From Trichocoleus desertorum NBK24 (GTDB taxonomy: Bacteria > Cyanobacteriota > Cyanobacteriia > FACHB-46), in NCBI RefSeq assembly GCF_030409055.1, contig NZ_CP116619.1, positions 1,521,628 through 1,585,627 of the forward strand: DNA of 64,000 nucleotides, in the 5' to 3' direction. Shown piece by piece: positions 38,101 to 45,728 of the stretch (its first letter is position 1; each line of letters opens with the position of its first letter). The notes under the pieces are model-generated. The model was given only the letters and a program-made list of their open reading frames with translations. It was not told where the DNA came from and did no database searches. Both the position numbers and the translations under genes were made by a program.

Positions 38101-38195
38101 CCGTCACCCACATGCCCCACTTCAAAGAAGCCTTTCAAGCTCGGATTGAGGTGCATAAAACTGAGTCCGGTTCTCAGATACATTTGTCACTCTAA
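35148..38195 (+). CDS. sbcC: SbcC/Rad50-type nuclease ATPase subunit
   Basis: The 1015-aa protein is the ATPase half of the SbcCD complex that opens hairpins and processes DNA ends. It has N-terminal Walker A CGPNGSGKSSLLEAIAW (near 31). A very long Gln/Glu-rich coiled coil (170-880) is split by the zinc hook CPLC (506-509). The C-terminal ATP lobe has the ABC signature TYSGGEAFRVNFAIRLAL, Walker B MLIVDEGFGTQD and the switch His in VTHMPHFKEAF. The partner nuclease sbcD is not next to it. Length matches the family. Confidence 0.95.
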   Translation: MIPLQLSLKNFLSYREATLDFRGLHTACVCGPNGSGKSSLLEAIAWSLWGQSRASSEDDIIHLGAKEAQVDFTFQNHQQIYRVIRTRSRGQASSLEFQVAIAGLNGDSAAPMFRPLTERGMRATQQLILDHLKLDYETFVNSAYLRQGRADEFMLKRPSERKQILADLLKLDQYDELAEQSKDLSRQAKGQIELLERSLESIQEQLQQRETIAQEQAVLEADLAAMQATQTANQEQLQQLQAMQHQRRTWEQQLTWQQQQQRNLSQDYRRLQQDLASAQHQEQELVALLGQEEAIAAGYAQFQSLQVQEEEQSAKFQAHQSAQTQRQRLQQQQAQQIGEIKDQLRQVEAQLEALRQQEQDVQHTLSKAAEVETAMERLRQARARLTEMDQLQTQVAPLLQRQHQLQSQIDRAQDRLTARLEELRTTARQLQAQQARQPQLQQSVLEVAEQIDYLEKRQVYQQRVREKGLERRSFLERLQVHQRDYEAQLAELENKVQLLQQPNAACPLCDRPLDEHHWHLVQQKNQTEHQEIIDQLWVVREQLAVSDREIHVLRQEYRDLDRELAEHKSLLERRGQLQEQLQVSLEMQEKLQQVLSEQEKLQQALSAGDYATELQEELAALEQSLQQLNYDDRNHALAKGEAERWRWAEIKQAEIKQAQRRQANLAARQPELEAQIATLQQQLERQQTDSPLQQSLNDLDQAIAEIDYNLDHHNALRTQVRQAQAWQFRYQSLCQAQQQHPQVQQRIAELSELLEVRSQHLQQATTQLEQLIQQLEQMADPAEQIRSLEQQIQQQQAQLNGQLARLGRLQQQQQHLETLQVQAEAQQQQLQTARRQYRVYHELSQAFGKNGIQALMIENVLPQLEAETNQILARLSANQLHVQFVTQRAGRGKGTKASSRLIDTLDILIADIRGTRPYETYSGGEAFRVNFAIRLALAKLLAQRSGTALQMLIVDEGFGTQDSEGCDRLIAAINAIASDFSCILTVTHMPHFKEAFQARIEVHKTESGSQIHLSL

Positions 38196-38203
38196 TGGCC
38201 GCT

Positions 38204-38551
38204 TCAAGAAGGTGCGATCGCGCTGGGTAAGGCAAAGGAGCCATTGGGTTGCGCTGTCCAGGGTAAGACTTGGCTGACAGCATCTAAGTTGAGAGGGCCG
38301 TAAATGTGGGGGTACGCTTCGTCGCCAACCAGCGCTTCGTATTTAATCTCGGCTTGAACTTGTTCGGAAACGATACAGAGCAGCAGTAAATCAGTTTGTC
38401 CTGCGAAGTAGCGATTTGCCACTCCTACAACTTGCGGAAGTGTGGAGCAGTGGATAAACCCTTCTGAGGCTAGGGTATCGCCTTGGTAGATTCCCTCAAG
38501 TTGGGCTTGCTCCCACTGAGGGGTTGAGGTGATGTGGAAAATGACTGGCAT
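38204..38551 (-). CDS. DUF952 family protein
   Basis: The 115-aa small soluble protein has the family blocks IFHITSTPQWEQAQLEGIY, FIHCSTLPQVVGVANRYF and YPHIYGPLNLDAV. The conserved His and Cys (FIHCS) and the pattern EG.I..S look like a catalytic pocket, and the fold is related to ADP-ribosyltransferase-like domains. The substrate is unknown. It ends 8 bases from the convergent sbcC stop. Confidence 0.85.
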   Translation of the reverse strand: MPVIFHITSTPQWEQAQLEGIYQGDTLASEGFIHCSTLPQVVGVANRYFAGQTDLLLLCIVSEQVQAEIKYEALVGDEAYPHIYGPLNLDAVSQVLPWTAQPNGSFALPSAIAPS

Positions 38552-38587
38552 CGCGATCGCGGCTGAGTGCTCTCCTGGAGGGTTGGC

Positions 38588-38761
38588 CTAAATATTATCC
38601 ACCACGACTAAAGCGCCCAAGCCCAAACCCAAAACTCCCACTAGCAACAACACCAGGGTGAACAGGGGATTGAAGATCCACAACGCATTCACCAACCAAC
38701 ACAGTAAGCAAGTCAGCAGGAACAGGATTACCAGTTCCATCAAAAATGTGAAGTACACCAT
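38588..38761 (-). CDS. Small two-segment membrane protein, 57 aa
   Basis: An ATG at 38761 opens a 57-codon frame ending in TAG at 38588. The product is almost entirely hydrophobic: FLMELVILFLLTCLLCWLVN and FTLVLLLVGVLGLGLGALV form two likely membrane helices joined by an ALWIFNP turn, ending in a short acidic VVDNI tail. It lies upstream of the DUF952 gene on the same strand, 36 bases from it. The family is not recognised; the balanced hydrophobic pattern and fit in the gap support a real gene. Confidence 0.6.
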   Translation of the reverse strand: MVYFTFLMELVILFLLTCLLCWLVNALWIFNPLFTLVLLLVGVLGLGLGALVVVDNI

Positions 38762-38855
38762 AACCTAAATTCCGTACCAGCTAAAAGGCTGGAAAGAGAA
38801 CTATCTACGATCCTAGGAATGGATTAATGGCAACGCCTTCATCTGAATGGGGGAA

Positions 38856-39356
38856 TTACTCAGACGATTCTGGAACTTGCTGCTCTGGTAGATACTCTGG
38901 TGGAATGGGTTTGTCGCTTTGCTCATCGTCCCATAGCAAGTTAGTAATCCACCAGCGATCGCCGTAGCGCATCAACTGAATGCTATGAATGCCACGAGCC
39001 GAGGACGAGCGGTAGTCGGTAACTAAGCGGGTTTCAAAGGTGCTGAAGACTTGAGCAATATTGCCAAAGGTTTCGGTGCAGCGAGCTAACTCTGCTTCGA
39101 CAAACTCAGTCAAGATACCAGCTTGAATTTGCTGGAGCAAACGGGATATGAAGGTTTCCACATCCATCGTATCTATGACATCTGTTTTGACATGAATCAG
39201 ATGGGCTCCAGGCATAAACAAGGAGCGTAGACGATTCGAGTCAGGCTGGCTCCCATCACCAAAAGAAATCGCTTCATAAAGTGCTCTAACAACACTGTCC
39301 ACTGATTCGACATCAGCAGACTCAGAAGTTGGGATGGGCTCTGGTTCCTGCAACAT
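38856..39356 (-). CDS. NTF2/SnoaL-like protein
   Basis: The 166-aa protein has a core (about residues 20-150) with the cone-shaped NTF2 pattern. A helix has VDSVVRALYEAISFGDG, then LRSLFMPGAHLIHV, VETFISRLLQQI, and strands with AQVFSTFETRL and IHSIQLMRYGDRWWITNLLW. Such proteins bind small ligands or act as isomerases, but no catalytic residues can be assigned. Both termini are acidic and proline-rich. It stands alone. Confidence 0.65.
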   Translation of the reverse strand: MLQEPEPIPTSESADVESVDSVVRALYEAISFGDGSQPDSNRLRSLFMPGAHLIHVKTDVIDTMDVETFISRLLQQIQAGILTEFVEAELARCTETFGNIAQVFSTFETRLVTDYRSSSARGIHSIQLMRYGDRWWITNLLWDDEQSDKPIPPEYLPEQQVPESSE

Positions 39357-39466
39357 AGTTTTAGTTCACACTTGTAGTCCGATAGATTTTGGCCGCTAGG
39401 CTGGTTAGTTCTGTTCTATCTCTTCCATCTGCAATTAGCCAAACCGGATGAACAAAATTATCAATG

Positions 39467-39595
39467 TCATTGGTCTTTAGAGGGAACAGAAAAGTAAACG
39501 CTGGCATCGTTGATCAGCACATCAATCTGGCCAAAGTGAGCGATCGCCTTCTGCACCAAATCCTCCACTTGCTGGAAATCACGCACATCCGTGTA
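39467..39595 (-). pseudogene. Short-chain dehydrogenase remnant
   Basis: On the minus strand 43 codons read YTDVRDFQQVEDLVQKA then IAHFGQIDVLINDASVYF, the centre of a classical SDR (normally DVRD...FG.IDVLINNAG). Neither the glycine-rich NAD site nor the catalytic YxxxK is present, and a TGA follows at 39467. The gene has been reduced to about 130 bases. The rest of the 365-base gap (39357-39721) holds no recognisable feature. Confidence 0.75.
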
Positions 39596-39721
39596 ACTTC
39601 CAATAGCGAATTTGCTTAACTGAAAGGATTAAATCGAGATATGAGAAGTGGTCGCAGGCTCCAGTAGCGACTCTTTAGGAAGACGTGACATTTACAGACA
39701 ATACCGCTTGAGAGCAGAATT

Positions 39722-41350
39722 TTACTGTGTGCTGATGATGGTGAGGCTACCTGACGCGATCGCCACTGTAATGCTCTGGGCATCAATCAGGCGGGTTTCA
39801 GCAGGAAAAGCCCCTGTACCAGGATTGACTGGGTAGGCTGGGAAGCAAGCTGCACTGATGCTAAGGCGGAGAGCATTGCCTTGGGCGATTTGTACACAAG
39901 TAGCTTGCAGTGGAATCGTGAGGGGAGCAGTTGTTTGGCCTGGATGCACCCGGATGTAACCTTGGGTCAGATTGTAGGCACTGCCGTTCGGCTTGACCTC
40001 CGACAGCACGACATAAAGATCAAAACTGGATTGGTCAGCGGTGCAGTAGATTTTAGCGATCGCCTGCCCAACCAAATGCAAATCTTCGGTTAACGGGGCA
40101 GAGGTGTAGGTGACGATATCGGTACGGCAATCCAAAGTAGAGCGATCGCACGAACCCGCAGGAATAGAAGCGTGGCCGCCTAAAGCAGGGACAGGTCGCC
40201 ACGGATCATGCACAAAGACATCAGGGGCGATCGCGTCTGGCGGAGTTTCTACTAAAGTGCCTCCTTGGTCGTCCAAATTCGCAAGACCATTGCTGGCGAG
40301 AAAATAGGCTTTTGGTTGACCTTCGGGCCACTGCTCAAAAAAGCTCCACTCATTACTGCCCATCTCAAACAAGCGCACAGGCAGTTCGTTCAGCAAGCCT
40401 GTATCGATGCCTTTGAGGAATTGGTCAAACCAACGGATTTGTAAGGTATCTATTGGGCTATTGGCTTCTGGGCCATAATCGATCGCGCCTAACTTGCGAC
40501 CCCAAGGCAAATGTGCCCACGGCCCCACCACCAAATGCTGAGGATATTGACTCCGAACCGCTAAATCTCGATAGAGATGAAGCGTTCCTCGCAAGTAGGG
40601 GTCAAACCAGCCACCAATATGCAACATTGGCAAATCAATATCCTGATTTTGCATATAGGTTTTAGGCGATAGCTTGGCCCAGTAATCGTCTGGTGTGGGG
40701 TGCTCTAGCCAATCGTGGTAGAAAGAATCGGGCGCTAAGTCTTTCAGGATATGGGGACGAGCAGGAATCGGATCATGCAGAGGTAAATTTCGAGCTGCCG
40801 CATAAAGCTTTTGAAAGGCTGCTTCATCTCTTCGTAATCGGGCAGTCTCGGCGGCTAGCTGAATCGCCCAGCCTAGATTCGCTTGCAAGCAGAAGGCTCC
40901 ATTTTCATAAGCCCAATCGCTGTAGAGGTCGTAGCCAATCATGCTAGGGCACAGGGTTTTCAAGGCAGAGGGACGGGCGATCGCCGCATAGAGCTGAGTC
41001 ATCCCCTGATACGAAAAGCCATACATCCCAACTTGGCCGTTATTTCCAGGTAATTCTGCTGCCCAATTGACCGTATCAAATCCATCCTCAATTTCGTGGG
41101 CAAATAAATCAAACTCACCTTCAGAAGTACCGCGCCCCCGCACATCTTGAATCACCACGATATACCCGTGGGCCGCATACCAAGTGGGATGAGCGTACAC
41201 CACAGTCGAAGCGATCGCCCGCCCATACGGTTGCCGCATCAATAAAACCGGAAACTCACCCGTTGCATCTGGATAGTAAACATCGGCATCCAAACGGACG
41301 CGATCGCGAGTCAGCATTGAAGCGGTTTCTTTGGGACGAACAGAAAACAT
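39722..41350 (-). CDS. CocE/NonD-type alpha/beta hydrolase (X-Pro dipeptidyl-peptidase family)
   Basis: The 542-aa protein has an N-terminal alpha/beta hydrolase domain with PVLLMRQPYGRAI and VIQDVRGRGTSEGEF. The nucleophile elbow is MYGFSYQGMTQLY (Ser near 118). The acid lies in LHIGGWFDPYLRGTL and the catalytic His in VVGPWAHLPWG. A C-terminal jelly-roll begins near residue 325, as in cocaine esterase and X-Pro peptidases. It cleaves an ester or amide; the substrate is unknown. It is last in a three-gene minus-strand cluster with 8 bases to the cupin gene. Confidence 0.9.
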   Translation of the reverse strand: MFSVRPKETASMLTRDRVRLDADVYYPDATGEFPVLLMRQPYGRAIASTVVYAHPTWYAAHGYIVVIQDVRGRGTSEGEFDLFAHEIEDGFDTVNWAAELPGNNGQVGMYGFSYQGMTQLYAAIARPSALKTLCPSMIGYDLYSDWAYENGAFCLQANLGWAIQLAAETARLRRDEAAFQKLYAAARNLPLHDPIPARPHILKDLAPDSFYHDWLEHPTPDDYWAKLSPKTYMQNQDIDLPMLHIGGWFDPYLRGTLHLYRDLAVRSQYPQHLVVGPWAHLPWGRKLGAIDYGPEANSPIDTLQIRWFDQFLKGIDTGLLNELPVRLFEMGSNEWSFFEQWPEGQPKAYFLASNGLANLDDQGGTLVETPPDAIAPDVFVHDPWRPVPALGGHASIPAGSCDRSTLDCRTDIVTYTSAPLTEDLHLVGQAIAKIYCTADQSSFDLYVVLSEVKPNGSAYNLTQGYIRVHPGQTTAPLTIPLQATCVQIAQGNALRLSISAACFPAYPVNPGTGAFPAETRLIDAQSITVAIASGSLTIISTQ

Positions 41351-41358
41351 GGAGGGAC

Positions 41359-41808
41359 CTAACGCGCTACCAACACATCCGATCGCTGCAAAACCGCCAA
41401 ATCCTCCTCGTCTAGTTCCACTGAGGTACCACTGCGAATCAGCTCGGCAAAGTCCTCGTTAGGTACCATGATACAAAGAGCGTACAGCCGACCCGTGCCT
41501 ATGTTTTCAATGGCATGGGTACCTGTGGGCGGAACCAAAATACTGTCTCCTGTCCGAATCGCGACGACTTTGCCATCGCAGTGGGCTAGCCCTTCCCCTT
41601 TCAAAATAAAAAACATCTCTACAGCAAACTGATGACGGTTGGGTGGAGTTTTGCCACCAATGTCAAAAATCTCGACACACATGGTCACAGAGGTATTGGC
41701 AATATTGGGATCAAACACGATCGCCAAGCGATTAGTATCCTGGGGACTGATGCGAAAGGCTTGATAGTCACTGGGAGTTTTAGCAACCGGAATCACACAA
41801 GCATTCAT
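41359..41808 (-). CDS. Cupin-domain protein
   Basis: The 149-aa single cupin has metal-site motif 1 HQFAVEMFFILKGEGLAHCDG (here with Glu and the first His conserved) and motif 2 PPTGTHAIENIGTG with the second His. The ATG at 41808 is used; the TTG at 41823 is in frame. It may be a small dioxygenase, isomerase or sensor. Its place between an esterase-like and an isochorismatase-like hydrolase suggests a role in the same degradation route. Confidence 0.8.
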   Translation of the reverse strand: MNACVIPVAKTPSDYQAFRISPQDTNRLAIVFDPNIANTSVTMCVEIFDIGGKTPPNRHQFAVEMFFILKGEGLAHCDGKVVAIRTGDSILVPPTGTHAIENIGTGRLYALCIMVPNEDFAELIRSGTSVELDEEDLAVLQRSDVLVAR

Positions 41809-41856
41809 GACGTTAGACTCCAAGGTTGAGTGGGGAAGGTAGCTCTTAACTAATTG

Positions 41857-42636
41857 CTAGCTGCTAATCGTTTTAATGCCATCAATCAAGGCGTGAGAGT
41901 TACTGACAAACCCGAAGCATTGCTTGACGTTGTAGAGGGTGGCTTGCCAACAGAATTCGGGAGAGGTAGTGGCCGTACAGTCTTGTAGCAAGATGCAGTC
42001 ATAACCTAGAAAGTTGGCATCTTGCAGCGTTGCCATGACGCATTGGTCGGCATTGACTCCTGCAAAGAACAGAGTAGTTCGACTCAGATTTCGCAGGATA
42101 CTATCGAGCGGAGTATCCCAGAAGCCACTCATGCGGTATTTATCAACAGCAATATCTTCTGGTTTGGCTTCTAGTTCATCCACTACGGCGGCAGCCCAAC
42201 TGTCTTTCATCAGCACTGGGGCACCGTTGGGCAGGCGATCGCCCAAGCCGATTCCATCACCCGTGGGGTTGTAGACGTGGCGGGTGGCAGGACTAATGTT
42301 CATCAAGTCGGGTCGATTGCCCCAGTTTAGCCAAATCACTGGAACCTGAGCGTTGCGTAAAACAGGCAGCAACCCTTGCAGCGGGGCGATCGGCTGTCGC
42401 GCTGGGCTGACATCCACGCCAATAGAAGCCAGCCAGCCATCAGGGTGACAAAAATCATTTTGCATGTCGATCACCAAAATTGCCGCTTTAGCTAGGTCTA
42501 AGCGTAAAGTTTTGGGGGCAGTGGCCAGCGTAATCGGTTGGGGATCAAGCGGGGGACGGGTGAGGTCAGCGATCGCCGCGTCTACATACCAAGCATTAGG
42601 TGGGACTCCGAGCGATCGCAACGATGGATGATGCAT
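41857..42636 (-). CDS. Isochorismatase-like cysteine hydrolase
   Basis: The 259-aa protein carries the D-K-C triad: ILVIDMQNDFCHPDGW (Asp), VDKYRMSGFWDTPLD (Lys) and FAGVNADQCVMATLQDA (Cys). A cis-peptide style VNADQC precedes the Cys, as in N-carbamoyl and ureidoacrylate amidohydrolases. It probably hydrolyses a small amide or carbamoyl compound. The ATG at 42636 is taken; a TTG at 42666 would add ten residues. It is the first gene of the minus-strand cluster and divergent from the amidohydrolase. Confidence 0.88.
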   Translation of the reverse strand: MHHPSLRSLGVPPNAWYVDAAIADLTRPPLDPQPITLATAPKTLRLDLAKAAILVIDMQNDFCHPDGWLASIGVDVSPARQPIAPLQGLLPVLRNAQVPVIWLNWGNRPDLMNISPATRHVYNPTGDGIGLGDRLPNGAPVLMKDSWAAAVVDELEAKPEDIAVDKYRMSGFWDTPLDSILRNLSRTTLFFAGVNADQCVMATLQDANFLGYDCILLQDCTATTSPEFCWQATLYNVKQCFGFVSNSHALIDGIKTISS

Positions 42637-42934
42637 AAATAGGGAGCTATCAAGATAATTTGCCAATAGCCTGAGCAGCTTTACCTGAGCCGAATCGGTA
42701 TAGCCTCACCTTAGACGGCTTTTGCAATTGAGACAGCACTTTTTAATACAGGTTGATGTTTGCCAAAGACTGGATTCTATCTTTTGGCCCTATAGGTAAC
42801 GAATTACGCTTCTCTAGGTAAAAAAGCATGGAGTCTAGCGTCTCAATAGGCAACGAGAAAGATACATTCCTGATTCTCATTCCTTAAGATTGAGGAGAAA
42901 TCAAGTCCCCTCAAAACATCATTGGGTCAGGTCT

Positions 42935-44356
42935 GTGAGCTTTACAATTCAAAATGTTTTAATCCCGGTTAATCAAAATTATGAGACCGTTGATGTTCAA
43001 GTGAGTGCAGGACAAATCACTGCGATTGGTTCTCAGTTAGAAGTTTTGGGGACGGTAATAGAGGGTCAAAATAAACTGCTCTTACCAGGTTTTTTTAACG
43101 CTCATACCCACTCTTCGGAAATGTGGCAGCGCGGTATCATTCCGCCCGTTCCATTAGAGTTGTGGATTGCTGAACTTTACGAGTTTTCTCCACTCAACCC
43201 AGACCAAATTTATTTGAGTGCTCTAGGCACTGCCGTCGAAACCTTGCTCTCTGGCGGCACCAGTGTCGTTGACCACCTCGTTTTAATTCCAGGGCAAGAG
43301 TTGGAAACAGTAGCTGCGGCAGTCCGAGCCTATCGAGAAATTGGCATCCGAGCTTTTGTTGCGCCTCTAATTCAAGATGAAGCTCTTAGCTCTGGGGTGC
43401 CTTCTGGAGGAAAAGCCATTGAGCACGACTCCTACCTCCGCTCTACAGAAGCAACGTTGGCGTTGGTTGAGGAGATAGTGCAGCAGTTTCATCGACCGGA
43501 ATCGGGGATCAATATTTTGGTTGCGCCAACCGGGATTCAACTCTGCTCGGATGCTTTGTTCAAGGGCTGCATTGAGCTAAGCGATCGCTACAATCTTTGT
43601 CGCCACGCTCACTTGCTAGAAACCAAAGCCCAAAAACTACTAGCTCAAGAAAAATATGGCTGTAGTGCTGTCGAACATCTACAACAGATTGGCTACCTCA
43701 GCGATCGCACTTCCTTAGCTCACTGTGTCTGGTTAGAGGATGCCGATATTAAAATTCTGGCAGAAACGCGATCGACCGTGGTTCATAACCCCTTGAGCAA
43801 CCTGCGTTTAGGTAGCGGCATTGCGCCCTTACTTAAATATCTTCAGGCTGGGATCAATGTCACCTTTGGTTGCGACGGTGCAGCCAGTAACGATTCGCAA
43901 GATTTGCTCGAAGCAATCAAAATTGGTTCCCTCCTCCACAACATCACCGATCTGGACTATCAGCACTGGATTACCCCTCGCCAAGCGGTCGAAATGGCTT
44001 CCCTAGGCGGCGCAAAAGGGTTAAATGTCAGCGATCGCCTCGGTTCTTTGACTGTAGGCAAGCAAGCAGATTTAGTCATGTACGACCTCACTAGCTTGTC
44101 CTTGTTACCCCGCACTGATCCCGTCGGGTTGCTGATTCTAGGGCGACCTACAAATGCGGTAGATAGCGTCTGGGTGCAAGGCGATCGCATTGTGTCCGCA
44201 GGCCAAGTGACCACGATTGATGTGAACCAACTGCGGCAAGAGTTATTTCAACAGAGTGAATGGATTACCCAACGGCGATCGCAGAGTTTGCAACAAGTAG
44301 AAGCTCGTTATCGCTCAGTCATGGGACTTTCGGAGTCATCCCCAGGTTACTCCTGA
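42935..44356 (+). CDS. Amidohydrolase of the ATZ/TRZ (SAH/MTA/cytosine deaminase-like) group
   Basis: The 473-aa TIM-barrel metal hydrolase has the first metal pair in GFFNAHTHSSEMW. The third His is in CRHAHLLETKAQK, the fourth in SLAHCVWLED with VVHNPLSNLRLGSG, and the catalytic Asp in FGCDGAASNDSQDL. SLTVGKQADLVMYD closes the small beta domain. It hydrolyses a C-N bond, deaminating or dechlorinating a ring compound in known relatives. A GTG at 42935 is the likely start; a TTG at 42890 also opens the frame. It is divergent from the isochorismatase-like gene. Confidence 0.85.
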   Translation: MSFTIQNVLIPVNQNYETVDVQVSAGQITAIGSQLEVLGTVIEGQNKLLLPGFFNAHTHSSEMWQRGIIPPVPLELWIAELYEFSPLNPDQIYLSALGTAVETLLSGGTSVVDHLVLIPGQELETVAAAVRAYREIGIRAFVAPLIQDEALSSGVPSGGKAIEHDSYLRSTEATLALVEEIVQQFHRPESGINILVAPTGIQLCSDALFKGCIELSDRYNLCRHAHLLETKAQKLLAQEKYGCSAVEHLQQIGYLSDRTSLAHCVWLEDADIKILAETRSTVVHNPLSNLRLGSGIAPLLKYLQAGINVTFGCDGAASNDSQDLLEAIKIGSLLHNITDLDYQHWITPRQAVEMASLGGAKGLNVSDRLGSLTVGKQADLVMYDLTSLSLLPRTDPVGLLILGRPTNAVDSVWVQGDRIVSAGQVTTIDVNQLRQELFQQSEWITQRRSQSLQQVEARYRSVMGLSESSPGYS

Positions 44357-44926
44357 TTTATTTCTACTAGCCCCTAGCCCACTGCTAAGGCGGGAACGAA
44401 GTTCTAACCCGAACTCAGCCCAAAATTCAACTCATCCTAATCTTTGCAGCGCTCAAAAAATATATCTTTAGGTAGTAGCAAGATCACATAAATATAGTCG
44501 CTTGAAATTCAGGCTGCTTATTTCAATTCCGTATTTTCTCGTACAATTTTGAGCCAAGTCTCTCCGGAAGTTACTTATCTTGCACGTGTATCTATAACTA
44601 TCTTGGTGCAGAGCTTGGTTAGGGTAAAACTTTCTCTAGCTACTTCTACGACTAGCACAACTGCCAATCTAGAATAGCGATCGCGGTTCAGACTGAGTTC
44701 AGGATTTTTCTTATCGCATTTTGCGGGTCGAATCTCTCTCCGTGTAGGTGTATTCGTAAAGTATCCTAAGGCATTCTGAGTCTGTGCAAGTTACATACCA
44801 TACTGACTGTAATGACGTAGAAGGAATGCGGAATCTTCAGCGCTTCTACGAATGTTTCTGTCAAGCTTTCGGTGCTTGTTTCTGTAAATTCTATTAACGA
44901 TTGCCTCTCATTCGACCTTGCCACTT
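44357..44926. other. Noncoding gap before the phospho-signalling genes
   Basis: 570 bases with no supported gene, tRNA or hairpin of note. It must contain the promoter of the FHA gene. No recognisable operator was found. Confidence 0.55.
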
Positions 44927-45607
44927 ATGATTAACTGTCCGAATTGTGCTCACGCCAATCCAGATGGAACAACTCAGTGCGAGGCTTGTTACACACCCTT
45001 GCCTGAAACCATAGCTTGTCCCAACTGTCAGGCTGCTGTTTCTGCGGGAGCTGAGTATTGTGGTCAGTGCGGCTATGCCATGCAAAGTGCTAATCCCGCT
45101 AACCAACCTGTGCCTCAAACCATTGTGAACCCACCAGCGCCAGTTTCAGTCGCTGAAATACAGCACAATCCGGTGACTCCTGCTATGGTTCCACCACCGC
45201 CGATTGCAGTTATGCCCGATGCTACCTCAGCGCCACCCCCCTTTACTCCGCCTGCGACGGCTGCTAAAACTCAGTTACAGCAGTTTATGGCGCGGTTGCT
45301 CCATGTCCAAAGTGATACGGTGCTAGAATTGCCCCTCCACTTGGATGTCATCCACATCGGGAAGCCCAACGATCGCATTCCTCCAGATTTAGATATATCG
45401 GGTTTTGCAGATTCTGATATTGTGTCCCGTATTCACGCGGATATCCGGGCTGAGGGAGATGCCTACTATATAGAGGACGTAGGCAGTTCTAACGGTACCT
45501 ATGTCAACAACTTGCCTCTGCGCCCTGGCGATCGCCATCGGTTACGGGCAGGCGATCGCATCTCGCTGGGTAAAGGTGATCGAGTCACCTTTCTGTTTCA
45601 GACGTAA
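44927..45607 (+). CDS. Double zinc ribbon and FHA-domain protein
   Basis: The 226-aa protein has two N-terminal zinc ribbons (CPNCAHANPDGTTQCEACYTPL and CPNCQAAVSAGAEYCGQC). A Pro/Ala-rich linker (about 65-120) follows. The C-terminal FHA domain reads phosphothreonine (IHIGKPNDRIPPDLDIS, VSRIHADIRAEGDAYYIEDV, SSNGTYVNN). The ATG at 44927 is used; a TTG at 44918 is in frame. It is probably an adaptor that binds proteins phosphorylated by the kinase encoded 2.4 kb downstream. First of three linked signalling genes. Confidence 0.9.
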   Translation: MINCPNCAHANPDGTTQCEACYTPLPETIACPNCQAAVSAGAEYCGQCGYAMQSANPANQPVPQTIVNPPAPVSVAEIQHNPVTPAMVPPPPIAVMPDATSAPPPFTPPATAAKTQLQQFMARLLHVQSDTVLELPLHLDVIHIGKPNDRIPPDLDISGFADSDIVSRIHADIRAEGDAYYIEDVGSSNGTYVNNLPLRPGDRHRLRAGDRISLGKGDRVTFLFQT

Positions 45608-45728
45608 CCTTTCCACAGGTAGGGGTTGCAACCTAAATTAGGAGGAGTTAGGAAGCTAGGTAGCCACAGTCCCATTTACGGCATCCTAGAGCTTGGCAGC
45701 AATGACGGGAATTTGAGGCAGTTTGATC

